64,000 nt of DNA. Origin: Apostichopus japonicus (taxonomy: Eukaryota > Echinodermata > Holothuroidea > Aspidochirotida > Stichopodidae). The DNA is taken from contig NC_092578.1 of NCBI RefSeq assembly GCF_037975245.1, forward strand, positions 18,502,321 through 18,566,320, in the 5' to 3' direction. Shown piece after piece: positions 27,418 to 39,169 of the stretch. The notes beneath the pieces were generated by a model, which was given only the letters and a program-made list of their open reading frames with translations, made no database searches and had not been told where the DNA came from. Numbering within the stretch: position 1 is the stretch's first letter; each line of letters starts with the position of its first letter. Both the position numbers and the translations under genes were made by a program.

Positions 27418-27900
27418 ACATGGCTTCCTAAATTGTTAACTTCCCGTTCAATGGTTCCAATCTTTATGCCAATCCTTTGACGTGACCTGTAATATCTAAA
27501 TGAAACTTCCATATAACGTCTTGAAAAGATCATACTGATAATGGAGCGAAAACAAAAGCCCTACGTCATGACATTACGTCATATAGAGAGTACAAACAAT
27601 ATGGCTTCTTAAATTGTCAGCTACTCGTTACATGCTCCCACTATTTGTGCCATTCCTTAGACATGACATGTCGTATCTAAATACAGCTTCCATGTAATGT
27701 CTTTCACGGGTAATAATTATTAATAGGGCAACGAAAAACAAAACCCTAACGTCATGACATCACGTCAGAGTGAGATATTTCTAACGATATGGCTTCCTAA
27801 ATTTGTCACCTACCGCGGTCGCATTACTCTCAGTGTTGTTGTTAATCATTTTTGACATAACATATTATCGTCCATATCAAGATAAACGTCCACATAAACA
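27418..27900. repeat. Diverged three-copy repeat, ~180-190 bp
   Basis: ATGGCTTCYTAAATT recurs at about 27420, 27601 and 27789. It is followed in each case by related sequence (CCATT..TTTGACATGAC, TAATATCTAAAT..CTTCCATATAA). Copies 1 and 2 also share AAAACCCTACGTCATGACAT, which contains TGACGT half-sites. Divergence is high, so this is an old duplication. Confidence 0.7.
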
Positions 27901-28504
27901 GAGAAATAAAAGTATACATTCATTGTTTATGAGAATATCATAATTTCTTATTCTGCTGAGCGTATAGAAAAGTATAACCTTTCTTTAAACAGATGTTTTT
28001 CATTAGCCAGGTTCCTAGGTTTAATTTACAGTATTTAAATCATTCGTGAAATGTATCTGGAATTCTTTTTGTGGTCCTAGAAGCCGTGAATGGCGTTCAA
28101 GTGATGAGATTTTTGGACGAAAGATAAATTCAAATAAAAATGTCATATTTTGGCTAGGGTTCTATACGGATGTTATGACATCTCACTTTACTCCTAAACA
28201 GAGAGGTTTCGGTAGATAGAACCCCATAAAACACATCACGAATATTTAGGGCCAACGAAAGGTTTATATCGCAAAGACATAAATGAATAGGAAAATAGAA
28301 GCGAAATTAAAATATTCGCAACGTTTATCTTTAAAGTAGCTTCTTCTTGTTGCCATATCACTATTTCATTCTGGTAAAGTTGCATACTATTTAACCTTAA
28401 TTGGACATTTCTTTTGAGCTCACTAAGGGTGGGGCTATGTGGACACATTCATCTGGCTCTTGCCTTTTTGCTAGGAAGTCTTAGACCACTGTCCCTTTGC
28501 GACA
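27901..28504. other. Gene-free stretch
   Basis: Unique AT-rich sequence. I see no gene or repeat in it. Confidence 0.4.
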
Positions 28505-28580
28505 TATCAGGCGAAGGTAGGAATTGCACCTGAGACCTCGTGTCACAGACGTATACTTGCCAGACCATTCGGACAACGTT
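28505..28580 (-). ncRNA. Possible tRNA-like relic
   Basis: On the minus strand a segment resembling an A box (TGTCCGAATGGTCTGG) is followed about 45 nt later by GGTGCAATTCC, close to the B-box consensus GGTTCNANTCC. No clean cloverleaf can be drawn by eye. It is most likely the head of a decayed SINE; it does not match the SINE at 32870-33119 in the body. Confidence 0.3.
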
Positions 28581-28664
28581 CTTTTTGTGGTGTCAGGGAG
28601 GTATATTGGGGCTGTACGTTTTGTCACTAAGGGAAAGAAGTGTTTCAATTGTTCAGAGGGCACA

Positions 28665-28699
28665 ATATATATGTATGTATATACATATATATATATATG

Positions 28700-28735
<36 letters not shown>

Positions 28736-28789
28736 TATATATCTATCTATATATATCTATCTATATATATATATATATATATATATATT
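28665..28789. repeat. Compound (TA)n/(TATC)n/(TATG)n microsatellite
   Basis: Alternating TA runs with TATGTATG and TATCTATC interruptions. The open frames across it are low-complexity Ile-Tyr peptides. Confidence 0.95.
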
Positions 28790-29380
28790 TGCCATTTCCT
28801 AATATTTGCCACATAAGACAGTAGTCATACCAATTGTTGATGTCTAACGTATTAAAATATATCAATCGTCACACAGTCGCGTGCTTGCCATATCAATTCG
28901 TACATTACCAAGTTGGCTGTTGACGGTTATATTGTCTAGTAATAGGCGATCACGTACGTGTAAAGGTGATAAATTAAAAGGTCAACTCGTTCAGGCAAGC
29001 AATCACCGTCAACATTAATAAAACATAACAAAGATAATATTCTCAAGATTAATACTAATCTCAACTCATCATACACAATCTTTAAATGTCGCAGCATTTG
29101 ATAGCATTAACTTGTTTAAGGTTAGAGAGAACATTATCACGTTTATAAGACAACATATTCAGACAATAAAATTGCAAGTGTTAATTATAATTGTACTAAA
29201 CTTTGGAGATAACTTTTACCAAGGATCAATTCGGTGTATACATCATTGGGGGAAATGGTCAGACTAATGATTTTGAAGGCTGCAAAATTATACTTGTTAT
29301 AACATTTGCCCGAATGAAAGATACCCAAACAAAGTGTGCCATAATTGTAAAAGTACAGACTTATGTAAGACAATGGAAAT
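28790..29380. other. Gene-free stretch
   Basis: Unique AT-rich sequence. The open frame at 29203-29448 has no recognisable domain. Confidence 0.4.
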
Positions 29381-29384
29381 TATT

Positions 29385-29670
29385 GTTATATTGTAGTCAT
29401 GTTATAGTCATATTATTAGTCATATATTTTAATATCAGTATCATATAACAGTGATTTTAAGTCATATTATAGTAATATCATAGTCATATTACATGCATAG
29501 GCCTATTACATTCATATGCATTATAGCCTCATTATAGTCATATTATAGTCATAACATAAAATGACCATGTTATAGTCATGTTATAGTCATATAATAATCA
29601 TGTTGTAGACATATGATAATCACATTGTAGTTATTTGTCATGTTATGGTCCTATTATGGTCATAGTATAG
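29385..29670. repeat. Degenerate short tandem repeat (CATATTATAGT-like)
   Basis: About 25 loosely conserved 9-13 bp units built on GTCATATTATAGTCAT. Units are irregular in length, so this is an old simple repeat. Confidence 0.75.
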
Positions 29671-31575
29671 TTATGTTATAATACTATGTATTAACATTTT
29701 TATTAAGTAAAACGCATGCAATACCATGAGTAATATCTATTATAGATGAGACTACACAAGGTAAAGTGACACTCAGTAGCCATGTAGTTGCTGTGTGTAG
29801 ACAGGTAAGTGAAAGTATTTTGCCAGCATCAGTTATTCACTCCTAAAGCTGTTTCTGACAAGATCCATTCCTCTGAGACATTTTTTTGCCTTTTTTTGAA
29901 CAATATTCTAGTAAACGAGTTTTAAAAAAAAAGAACAAAAATAAGTTTTTTCTCTGTTCAGTCAGTATAATACAAATATTACATCGGAAAAATGTTCATC
30001 TTGATTATTTCAATAACTGTTCTAAAATGTAGGAAGGCAAGTTTTCATTTTCACTTCGCGGGCTCCAAGTTGAACAACTTGATCAGCATATGTAAGGAAG
30101 TTGAATGTTAATGTTTCATGTAATAAATGAATAGGTTACTGTCATCTGTGAATTATTTGGTAACTGCAAGTATATTACTTGATTTGACGAAATGAGCATA
30201 AAAAATACCGACGAATAACTAGTATTCTCTCAAAAGTGTTCTCAGATAAAATCACACATTTACTTGCTTTTCTTGCATTTTTTCTTGTTTTTGCAATAAT
30301 TGGGATTGTTTCAGAATATTCACTGATAGTGATTAAATTACCTTACCCATAAAATACTGGCATAAAATTTCTGCTAGGAAATGTGTTTTAGTATTATTTG
30401 CGATAAAACCTGAAGGAATGTGCCGAGTTCCGTAGTTGAAAGCAGTTATTCTGTTTTAACACTATGGAATAAAAAATTGAAAGGGAACATACCATTGATA
30501 CCTTTAATTAAGTTTATTCTCGTTAGGCCTTGAGCAGTAAAACATTCCCGTTAAGTTTCCTTTTAATTAATAACCGAGGTATACTTCAATTAGGTATGAC
30601 ATACGTTGACAGTTATGACGTAAGATGATATCCAAGATTATATAGTAAAAGTAACTTTAAATAACAAACAAACTTGATGAAGCCTGACACCTAGAAACAC
30701 CACAAGAGAGAAATATTGTATTAACTTACTGTTTTTAACGGTGAATGGCCTCGGGCTAACGAAGATCAATAACAATATTACCATTGTCATTTGATTTCAT
30801 TTGGTGTAACTTGATTTAATACCGAGTTTCATATTGAAATTAATAGATGAAGATATTCATTCGCATTGATATATATTAATATATTTGGACCTCATTCGAC
30901 TTTCCGCTCTTTTTTTTTCAAACCATTTACTTTATCAAAAAATAATAGCCTACATTTTATTTTGATTTAATTAGAAAGAGAGTAAATCAAATAGTTAAAC
31001 AAAGCTTTAAGTCGAAGTGCGTACGTTCTAAGATTACTCGTAAGTTTCGTTATTTGATGTTGTTTTGCATTAATTGCTTTCATGCATAGAACCATATAAC
31101 AATGTTTCTGATTATATTGCTATATGTATCTGAACATGTACTGTCTATAGCTGTTAAACGTTAGTCTTCAATGTTATGCATATATAGTCACAAAAATCCA
31201 CAGGATACGAACTTGATTAACTAATAGCGTCTATCTATGCAAACATAAACATTGCATACTGAACTTTTTTACACCATCTGAGACTGTACACGGGGTCCCA
31301 GATGTTCTACCGGTGTTTTGATGATGGCATATAGCTTTGTCGCTTTTTTTAATTAAAAACGGTTAAAATTACTTATAAATGAACGTTTACATGGAACAAA
31401 CGGGGTTCGATTATTGACACATTACCTTAACCACAAGTATACAAATAAAACGAGTCTTTTCCCGATTTTGCTATTTCTATAAAGATAATGTTCACATTAT
31501 ATATATGAAAGGCTCTGATGATGAAAGGCTCTTGCAAAGTGTAGCCTACCAGAAATGAAGGTAATAATAATAATA
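29671..31575. other. Gene-free stretch
   Basis: Unique AT-rich sequence; no supported gene or repeat. Confidence 0.4.
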
Positions 31576-31705
31576 AATGCGAAAAGTCTCGGTTTAAGGA
31601 TTAGGTTTAGATTTTAGTTAGAAAAAGGTATAAGCCATCTTCTGTCAAAACTACTTTTTCTAACTAAAGTCTAAACCTAATCTTTAAACCGAGACTTTTC
31701 GCATT
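31576..31705. repeat. Near-perfect 52-bp hairpin (inverted repeat)
   Basis: The left arm 31576-31627 (AATGCGAAAAGTCTCGGTTT at its outer end) is complementary to the right arm 31654-31702 plus three further bases to 31705, with a 26-nt loop at 31628-31653. Only two positions differ from perfect complementarity, and both would be G-U wobbles in a plus-strand transcript, so the RNA stem would be fully paired. It could be a small foldback MITE or a long-hairpin RNA source. A short AAT microsatellite abuts its left side, and I see no convincing target-site duplication. Confidence 0.85.
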
Positions 31706-32035
31706 AAAGTTTATCTTCTCATCTATACTCCCAGAAGTATGATTGTCTTTATTTATTTATTGATATAGTTAGTTTAACTGTACGTATATTGACATACTTT
31801 GGATAAGAAGCTTATATCCAAACCGACTGACGAAGGTGTGCATCATTTATCTATCTGTCCCTTTAGGCAATATGCTTGGCTTAAACAAGTGGATGTTATT
31901 TCACATTTTATGTGGGTTAATGAACGTGTTGATATTTTCTTCAATAATTCGAAGCGATCTCAATTCCCCGGTGGATGAGAGATCTTTTCCCACTTTTAAC
32001 AATTGATATGTGGTATTCTTTGTAAATAAAATATG

Positions 32036-32088
<53 letters not shown>

Positions 32089-32869
32089 AAAGTACTAAAG
32101 ACTTTGTGTGTCAGAAATTAATATAAACAGACATTTTGATGCCTTCAGCTACGAATTGCTCGAATATTCTATGTAAATCCGAAGTAGCTGTGATAGTTCC
32201 TTGCGGATATGACTTACACTAAGGAAAGACAAAGATATAATTCATAACATAACATAGAACCTCTTAAGGGGGAAATCGTTTTTTATCGCATCACACTCCT
32301 GTATGTTAAGTGTCAAGGTAGTTGTTAATGCTGGAGGTCCATGTTTGAGTTACATGTCTTCACAATAAGAAATGAAAATGTAACATCCAGTCAAAATTTG
32401 CATTAATCAATTCCATAATGTTGATATTCCAATCAACCTTTTGACAAGTGGACACATCAAACCGAAGAAGAAGAATGGTATAGTTTGATGTAAATGTCAA
32501 ACCTAGTTCAGAAAATATGAATCAACTTCTGGTGATGCTTAAATTGATCATCTTTTAAGAAGCATATATGCATGTTTGATCGATTTAAGAGGTATCATAA
32601 AATATGGAAGCTACGACATACACCTGTTGAATATACTATAAGGTATACAGTAATTTGACTAAGATATCTAAAACGACTAAACCACATGTAGCTGTGTTTG
32701 ACTATGTATATATATAGTACCATGAGGCAGACATGAAGAACGAGTACAACAACAACAGTACGGGTACAAGTATGATAAACTCTTGGTATGAGTACCAGTA
32801 GACGGTTACAAGGCTCTAAGCTTGAAAAAAATGTCCATTATTTTAAATACATCGAACCAGTATGGACTC
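31706..32869. other. Gene-free stretch with a TA microsatellite
   Basis: Unique sequence with a TA run at about 32034-32086. No protein-like open frame. Confidence 0.45.
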
Positions 32870-33119
32870 ACTAAACATATGTATGTATAAGATCCTCCTG
32901 CAAGCAGGAACTCGCGAAGAAGCCATATTGGCTTATCAAAGCCGCAAGCCTACCGAAGACAATCTCTTAGATTCATATTTAACGTCCATGGTTATGAATT
33001 ATCAATTGTCAATTGTCAACAACTCTGTAACTGGACGACATACATTAATCTTGGAGTGACTCGAACCGGGGACCTTATGATTGGAAGGCACCGGCGTTAA
33101 CCCCTGAGCTAACACTCCT
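32870..33119 (-). mobile_element. tRNA-derived SINE (copy 1)
   Basis: Read on the minus strand it starts with a tRNA-like head: an A box in TTAGCTCAGGGGTTAACGCC (33099-33113 region) and a B box GGTTCGAGTCAC (33056-33067). A body of about 170 bp follows, then a short palindrome-like CCTGCTTGCAGG and a tail of ACAT/ATAC units near 32875-32890. The body matches a second copy at 48150-48384 in the opposite orientation. This copy has the better preserved promoter boxes. The 65-codon open frame across it (32862-33059) is incidental. Confidence 0.85.
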
Positions 33120-34175
33120 AACATGCAGCTAAAAAGTCTACCTTGATATCTTGGGGGATCACTGACAAGTCATTGTGTACAAAGCAAATTGTTATTATTG
33201 TAGTTTAAAGGGCATGACCATGTAGAGATTAGGAAAAATAGAAACCTTTCACATTTTCTGTTGACGTGAACTATGTCTCCCACTTAAAATGACGTTTGTC
33301 TTCCTCGGGGAAGACCTTAAATGCTGCGCAAGTTGTTTACTGATTCTTATTCGGTTATTTATTTGAAATCACGTAATCCCCTAATGCATTCCTAATAAGT
33401 TCACATGTAAACCCATCTTGAGTTCACATTGGATCGAATGAAAGCTACAGATCTGCTGGTACTTCGGGATGAAATTTTAATGGGTCAAAGTTTTTGGACG
33501 GAATAGCCAATTTAGCGGTTTGGATCATTGTATACCACGCCCGCATTATATACTTGACAGAAGCAAACCTTCAATTTCAGACTTACTTAGTGATCACGTG
33601 GCAAACACACACATTTCTAAATTCGAAACACGAAACGCGACATGTCATTCTTTTACTTGTTTCCACCTAGACTCCTTTACAGCACTCATGGAGCAACAGA
33701 TTACAAACAATTCCTATCTTGTCAGACTATATAGACCTTTTTTGCAGTGATTTTTTTATCGTCTATAATTAATTCATTCGTAAGCTGGATGCAGTACTGT
33801 CAGTGTCAGACAACCGTAACTCGTCGGCCGCTGACCTAATGAAGTTTGGAGTTCCTGACTATAATGAGCATAAATTTATGCACTTGTAAAACTAACGTGT
33901 AAACAGTAATTATTGAAGTTTTATTGAATGAAGTTTGCTTGCAGTTTCCCGTAAACCTTTCACACCCATTTAGATACGGTTAAGTATTTTGCACAGTATT
34001 TGTTTTTGGTTTTCTTGGGAGGGGGGTGGTTTGTTTTATCTTTCAATTGACAAAATCGACGTAATCCCAGCAAACCTGAACGTGAATTTCAGCAGTCCGC
34101 ATGCACCCTCATAACCATATTGTTACTTAATGATGTGCTTTCCCTGCAGGCATGATGCTATAACGCAGTAGAGGG

Positions 34176-34178
<3 letters not shown>
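33120..34178. other. Gene-free stretch
   Basis: Unique sequence. The open frame at 33520-33750 has no recognisable domain. Confidence 0.4.

Positions 34179-34215
<37 letters not shown>
34179..34215. repeat. (TA)n microsatellite
   Basis: TA dinucleotide run of roughly 37 bp. Confidence 0.95.
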
Positions 34216-34219
<4 letters not shown>

Positions 34220-34937
34220 AACTTGTTAAAATGACGATGAGTGACTAGAGATCTTATCCTGAGGATACATCTCCTACATTCTCCAGCATGTTTTGCTTAT
34301 CAGTAAACACTTCATTGACAACTTTACCGAATATTTATTCCGGACTACATTTCCACGACCTTTATAAGAATCAATTTATTTCTCCAGCTTTTGATGATTT
34401 TCAAAGCCTGGAGAAATTATCAAATCTGATGGATGGCGGCAACTTTATCTTATCTTCTACGAAATTGACGTCGTCGAATAGAATACGCGAACTCCAAGTG
34501 TGACAAGCGATATAAGATTACTATAAGATATACGAAGGATTTCATCACCGGGGTCACAGTCACTCGTATCTGCTACTATCATATAGCTTTACTCCACTTG
34601 CATTAGACGTATATCTTTAAAGGAATAATCAAACTATCGACAAGCTGCGTCATAATAAATACTTTGTAAATACATTTTTTATTACTATAGTAAGTGTCCA
34701 AACTCGAGGACACGATACGGAGTACAGTGAAGGGGTGTTGTAAACTGACTTAATAATGTTAATGCATATATACTTAATAAATACAAAGTCAGTGTCCATC
34801 GAATCATATGCATTCAGGTGTCTGTTTTCTCAAAAATTATTAGCCCTTCAAAATATGTACTACGAAAGAAGCATTTTTCTTTCTATTACCGGTACTGAAG
34901 ACGGTAGTTTATCTCCGTAATGAAATTTGTCGTTTTA

Positions 34938-35135
<198 letters not shown>

Positions 35136-36548
35136 TTTAAAACATAAGTCCCATTTTGAGTGAGAGGTATAAAACTGGAGTTATACAAACAACAGTAATT
35201 CCCACCACGTCCCCATAGTAATATGATCAAAGATAAGACCAGCTGTACGCCTAGAAGGACATAGTTGTAACCTTATCTTTTATAACTCGTGAGGATTGAT
35301 TCCCCATTTACAATTCATTCTTTCATATTTCGTTTTACGAACATTTGCAGGGACATGTGCTACTCGTTTTAACAATTCCAAAGTGATCCCACGAAAACGA
35401 TATGAACTATAGACAATTCCACCGTCTGTATTAAATTTAGACGAAAAAACAAACAAATAAACCGCTGAACTCACCAGGGAGTATAGCTGGAAGACAAACT
35501 CCCTGGTACGATAAGTATCAAATGATAATAGAAAATATAAGACCATAAACATAAAGAGCAGACTCAAAAGACAATTCACACTTTAAAAGTTACTGACCCA
35601 TTGTTAATGGTACCCTCGTTGATCATTATGACACCATGCACCTTCCGGCTGGTCACCACGTCGTCTATATTTGTTGTTTACCATTATGTTTTAAAATTTC
35701 ATTTTTGGTTGATTTCGCCAAAAAGAAATAAGCAGTGTTGGACAGGTATAACTTTCTTCGACACTGAAAGGAAAGGTAAGACTCTTAGTTTTTGTCTACC
35801 AACACAAAAACAAAAAAAACCCATCAATAACGGTAGAAACTGGCAAGACGTAAAGTTTGAAATATAAGGCAATAGAATGTGAAATAAAAAGTATGAAATG
35901 CAGAATTTGGAAATCATTTCTGTAATTACTTAATTACTATGAGCTAATACTATCAACAAATTACTATGACAAATTGTTTGCAAGTTGAGAACAGCCCAAG
36001 TGATTTACAAGGATGGTCCTGCTTAGGTATTTCTTGTATGCAAATCCTACATTGCGTTGTCGAGATATTGATAGGTGAAACTTTCACAGTTAGCATCATA
36101 GGGATTTTTGAAGACAAAAAAATCAAAGGTGCTGTTATAAATGCACGTTCACTGACAGCAAAACGTTGATTTTTTAATATATATGTATATTTTTTTTCAT
36201 TTTATTGTTTTGATCTTGGATTGGAAAGGGTTCCATCTTATGTCGAATTATAAATAACCTAAAAACGTTAGTGTATTACCATTCAAATGATGTTAATACA
36301 TCACCCAATTTGGAAGAATATTTAACTTGGATGGATGTTGTTGTTTTTTTTTGAAGAAAACCATAAAAAAATATCTTAAAGTCAGTTAAGTATGTACGGC
36401 ATGACATCTGTTCACTTTTCGTTACAAAACATATCGAATGCAAAATTTCACCACGATCCGTTAGAATAGGTTCTTCTTTCATAAGTTTAAAATCAAAATT
36501 TTCATATACGCACTATCGGCCTTTCAATGCTCGCAGATCTTTTATATA
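35136..36548. other. Gene-free stretch
   Basis: Unique AT-rich DNA; no open frame resembles a known protein. Confidence 0.4.
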
Positions 36549-36561
36549 TGGGCAATTCCAC

Positions 36562-36957
36562 GGTTACTCACGTTACATTTTTGAAGACTTTTGCTCACAA
36601 ATGGTTTGATAGCTCCACCATTCATTCATTTGAATGACTGCTCTCTATGCATTGATAGGTTAACAAATTTACCTGAACATTTGCGAAAACACAATTTGAT
36701 TATCTTGTTTCTTGTAGGAGATAGGTACATGAAAGTGTCGGTTACTCACGTTACATTTGAAAGTCACCCCGACGCCAAAAATTAACTTCACTCAAAAAGT
36801 GTCCTCATACTGGATATATTTAAAGAAAATGAATCCATGTTTTTTGGACCTTAGGTGATGATACAAATACTGAACACAATCAAAATCACATCTGGTTTCC
36901 TGTCTTGGAGAAAATGAGGCATTCACCGGTTACTCACGTTACGGTTACTCACGTTAC
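36562..36957 (+). repeat. Subterminal 15-bp motif cluster, left
   Basis: Exact copies of GGTTACTCACGTTAC lie at 36562-36576, 36740-36754, 36928-36942 and 36943-36957, the last two back to back. The first copy begins two bases after the left terminal repeat. Such arrays next to transposon ends often bind transposase, which is an inference here. Confidence 0.9.
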
Positions 36958-37656
36958 AGTTTATCCACCTATACAATACATAGGGAATCAGAGTTCTGTG
37001 AGGAACTTGCTGCTGGATAATGACTAGGAAACACCCATATATCAGTGGAATTGACATTTTGAACATCTTTTTCAGTGTAATTCAATAGTATTACAATCTA
37101 AATGAGATATATACCATGTCTTTTTGAGATAATGCATGAATCATATCTTCACAAATCGGCAACAAATTTTGAACATTGTAATTAAGTTTTATTTGAGGAC
37201 TAGCAGTGTGTCAAACTTGAATTTACCCTGATATAATACTCAGGGAACTAAATCTCTCTGGGGAAGTAACAGGCCAACTGAACAAAAACCATGGACCAAT
37301 AGGAAATTGGTAACATATGTTCAACATTAACATCTCAATTGAACATTGAGTAACGTTTGGAAGAGGCTTTGGAAGAGAAATTTTTTTGAAGTGCCCATGG
37401 TTATTGGCCAAGGTTGGTGCATCAAGGTTGGTGGTGAGTTTCTCCCTGAGATAGAATATCTTGTGCCTTGGGTTTAGCCACTTTCAATTGGGCCTAGCTG
37501 GCTGCATTGATCACAGACACTTGTACGTCGTTCTGGTCCCCCTTTGCTTCTATTACACAGGTGTACAATACCGCTTCTTATTCAATGTCATACCAGTCTA
37601 TACCGAGTTCATACCAGCATTGCCACTCCCTGAGCAGGTTGAATTTTTCTGTGGCC

Positions 37657-38533
37657 TCACCATCTTCTGAGGGGGGTATTCCTTTCAGCAGAGCTGTTGC
37701 CATCATCTGTAATGGTGAAGGAGATGAGATCCTTGTTCTGTACCTGCAAGTGATGTTTACTGGCCATTCCAACGATTTGCTTGGCATTCTCAAATACAGA
37801 TTTCAGACCGAGGTCGCTATTTCTCGCCTCAATTTCAGCTTGCGGCATCAGTAGGGCTTCCACCTTGGGCATCCCAGTGGCTGCTGCTAGAAGCTTTCCC
37901 CATTGTTAATGTGTGCCTTCAGAGATTTGACTTGGCTCCATACATGACGCTTCACTGCTCCACCAATCCCATCCACAGGACCCTTCCCATTAGAAGTACT
38001 GAAGTTAGAAGTTCCAATGAATCTCAAGATTGTGTTTTCTTGAAGGCAGATAATAGCAGCAGAGAGGAATCTGTTCTTAAATTGTGAAGCCGGACCATCC
38101 GACCAGACGGATACAAGCTTCAAGGCTTGGGGTAGGCCATCAAGGACTTTGTCCACATATGTCACAACTGTATCCTTGGAGTGGACCATGCTGTCTGATG
38201 CCACAACACTGGAATGGAGGGAACCAGAGTGCCACACTGCTACTGTGAACAGGCTCACCTGTTCTTTGGTTCCAGTGGGCACTCTGGATTTCATCTTGAG
38301 ATACACATGTGTAGTTCTCAGAGAAGTCTATTTGGATCAGGGCCTTGGTAGAAATGAAGGAAGTGGATCCAGCCCTTTCCCGCTCCAGGTTGAAAGATGC
38401 AGGAGGCAACTCGTCGTTTAGTGGCCACCCTCCTAGCTTCTTGCTGAATCTTCTTCATGGGTGATGGGAGAGTACTCTCCAGGTGTTGTACTAACCCTAG
38501 CCCTAACCCACACTGCCCTCTCTTATTGAGCAA
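37657..38533 (-). pseudogene. Decayed transposase-like ORF
   Basis: Three minus-strand frames join into one protein if frameshifts are allowed. 38409-38318 and neighbouring frames carry IDFSENYTCVSQDEIQSAHW. 38306-37887 carries VWSDGPASQFKNRF and, further on, GKGPVDGIGGAVKRHVW. 37872-37657 continues after a one-base slip near 37885. These motifs, with acidic residues in a hydrophobic-strand context and the HGKG/DGIGG-like block, are ones I recall from uncharacterised transposon-like proteins of cnidarians and other invertebrates. An RNase H-type fold is plausible but unproven. At least two frameshifts make it a pseudogene. No clear start codon or full N-terminus remains. Confidence 0.7.
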
Positions 38534-38586
38534 TTATTTACAAGACAATAATAGGCATTTCCGGCGTTGTTTCAGTGTGTTAGCTT

Positions 38587-38803
38587 GGTTACTCACGTTA
38601 CACATTGGTTACTCACGTTACACGGTTACTCACGTTACAGATTTCAGTGATCTATCACTCACACATAATGGGTCTCTCCTCATTAGTGATCTTGTTTCCA
38701 CCCTTGGGACTATGAGTACTAACGAAATTATGGTTATCAGATGTCCACTTGCTAAAGAAATGTCACATAGAGAAAAAGTTGTTTTTTCGGTTACTCACGT
38801 TAC
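38587..38803 (+). repeat. Subterminal 15-bp motif cluster, right
   Basis: Exact copies of GGTTACTCACGTTAC lie at 38587-38601, 38607-38621, 38624-38638 and 38789-38803, in the same orientation as the left cluster rather than inverted. The last copy is about 350 bp from the right terminal repeat. Confidence 0.9.
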
Positions 38804-39169
38804 ATCAGTGATTGAGGCCTGAAAAATGTCTGTTCTGAAGTTGTCATGAAGAAATTTTGAATTTTTTTTTCTGTCATAGCACAGTCAACAGGAGTATCTA
38901 TCATAACACATAATAAAACTACCAAATACTATCTGATGAGTATTATATAGAATGGAATGGAATGTATGATGCATTTTCAGGATTATTTTGAGCTCTCATT
39001 CTCCTTGATTAATTGAGCCATGTATTCAAAATTTGAGTGTTGGAGAAAAAATGCTTACCTATTCCACAAACTTAGATATGTATACTACAACATTAGACTG
39101 ATAGCAGGTTGAAAACTGACACTTCTTATTTTTAGGCCATGTCCCCTCCATCATGGAATTGCCCATATA

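Larger units (their letters stand above)
36549..39165 (-). mobile_element. ~2.6-kb DNA transposon with TIRs, degenerate
   Basis: The ends are inverted: TGGGCAATTCCA at 36549-36560 and its complement TGGAATTGCCCA at 39154-39165. They are flanked by TATA on both sides (36545-36548 and 39166-39169), a candidate 4-bp target-site duplication. Inside are eight same-orientation copies of GGTTACTCACGTTAC: four near the left end (36562, 36740, 36928, 36943) and four right of centre (38587, 38607, 38624, 38789). Between the two clusters is a frameshifted minus-strand ORF of a transposase-like family. I cannot assign a superfamily. The element is probably inactive. Confidence 0.75.

Noticed and set aside
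29385-29670. CRISPR-like array
   Set aside because: Units are short and irregular without constant spacers, and the sequence is animal DNA.
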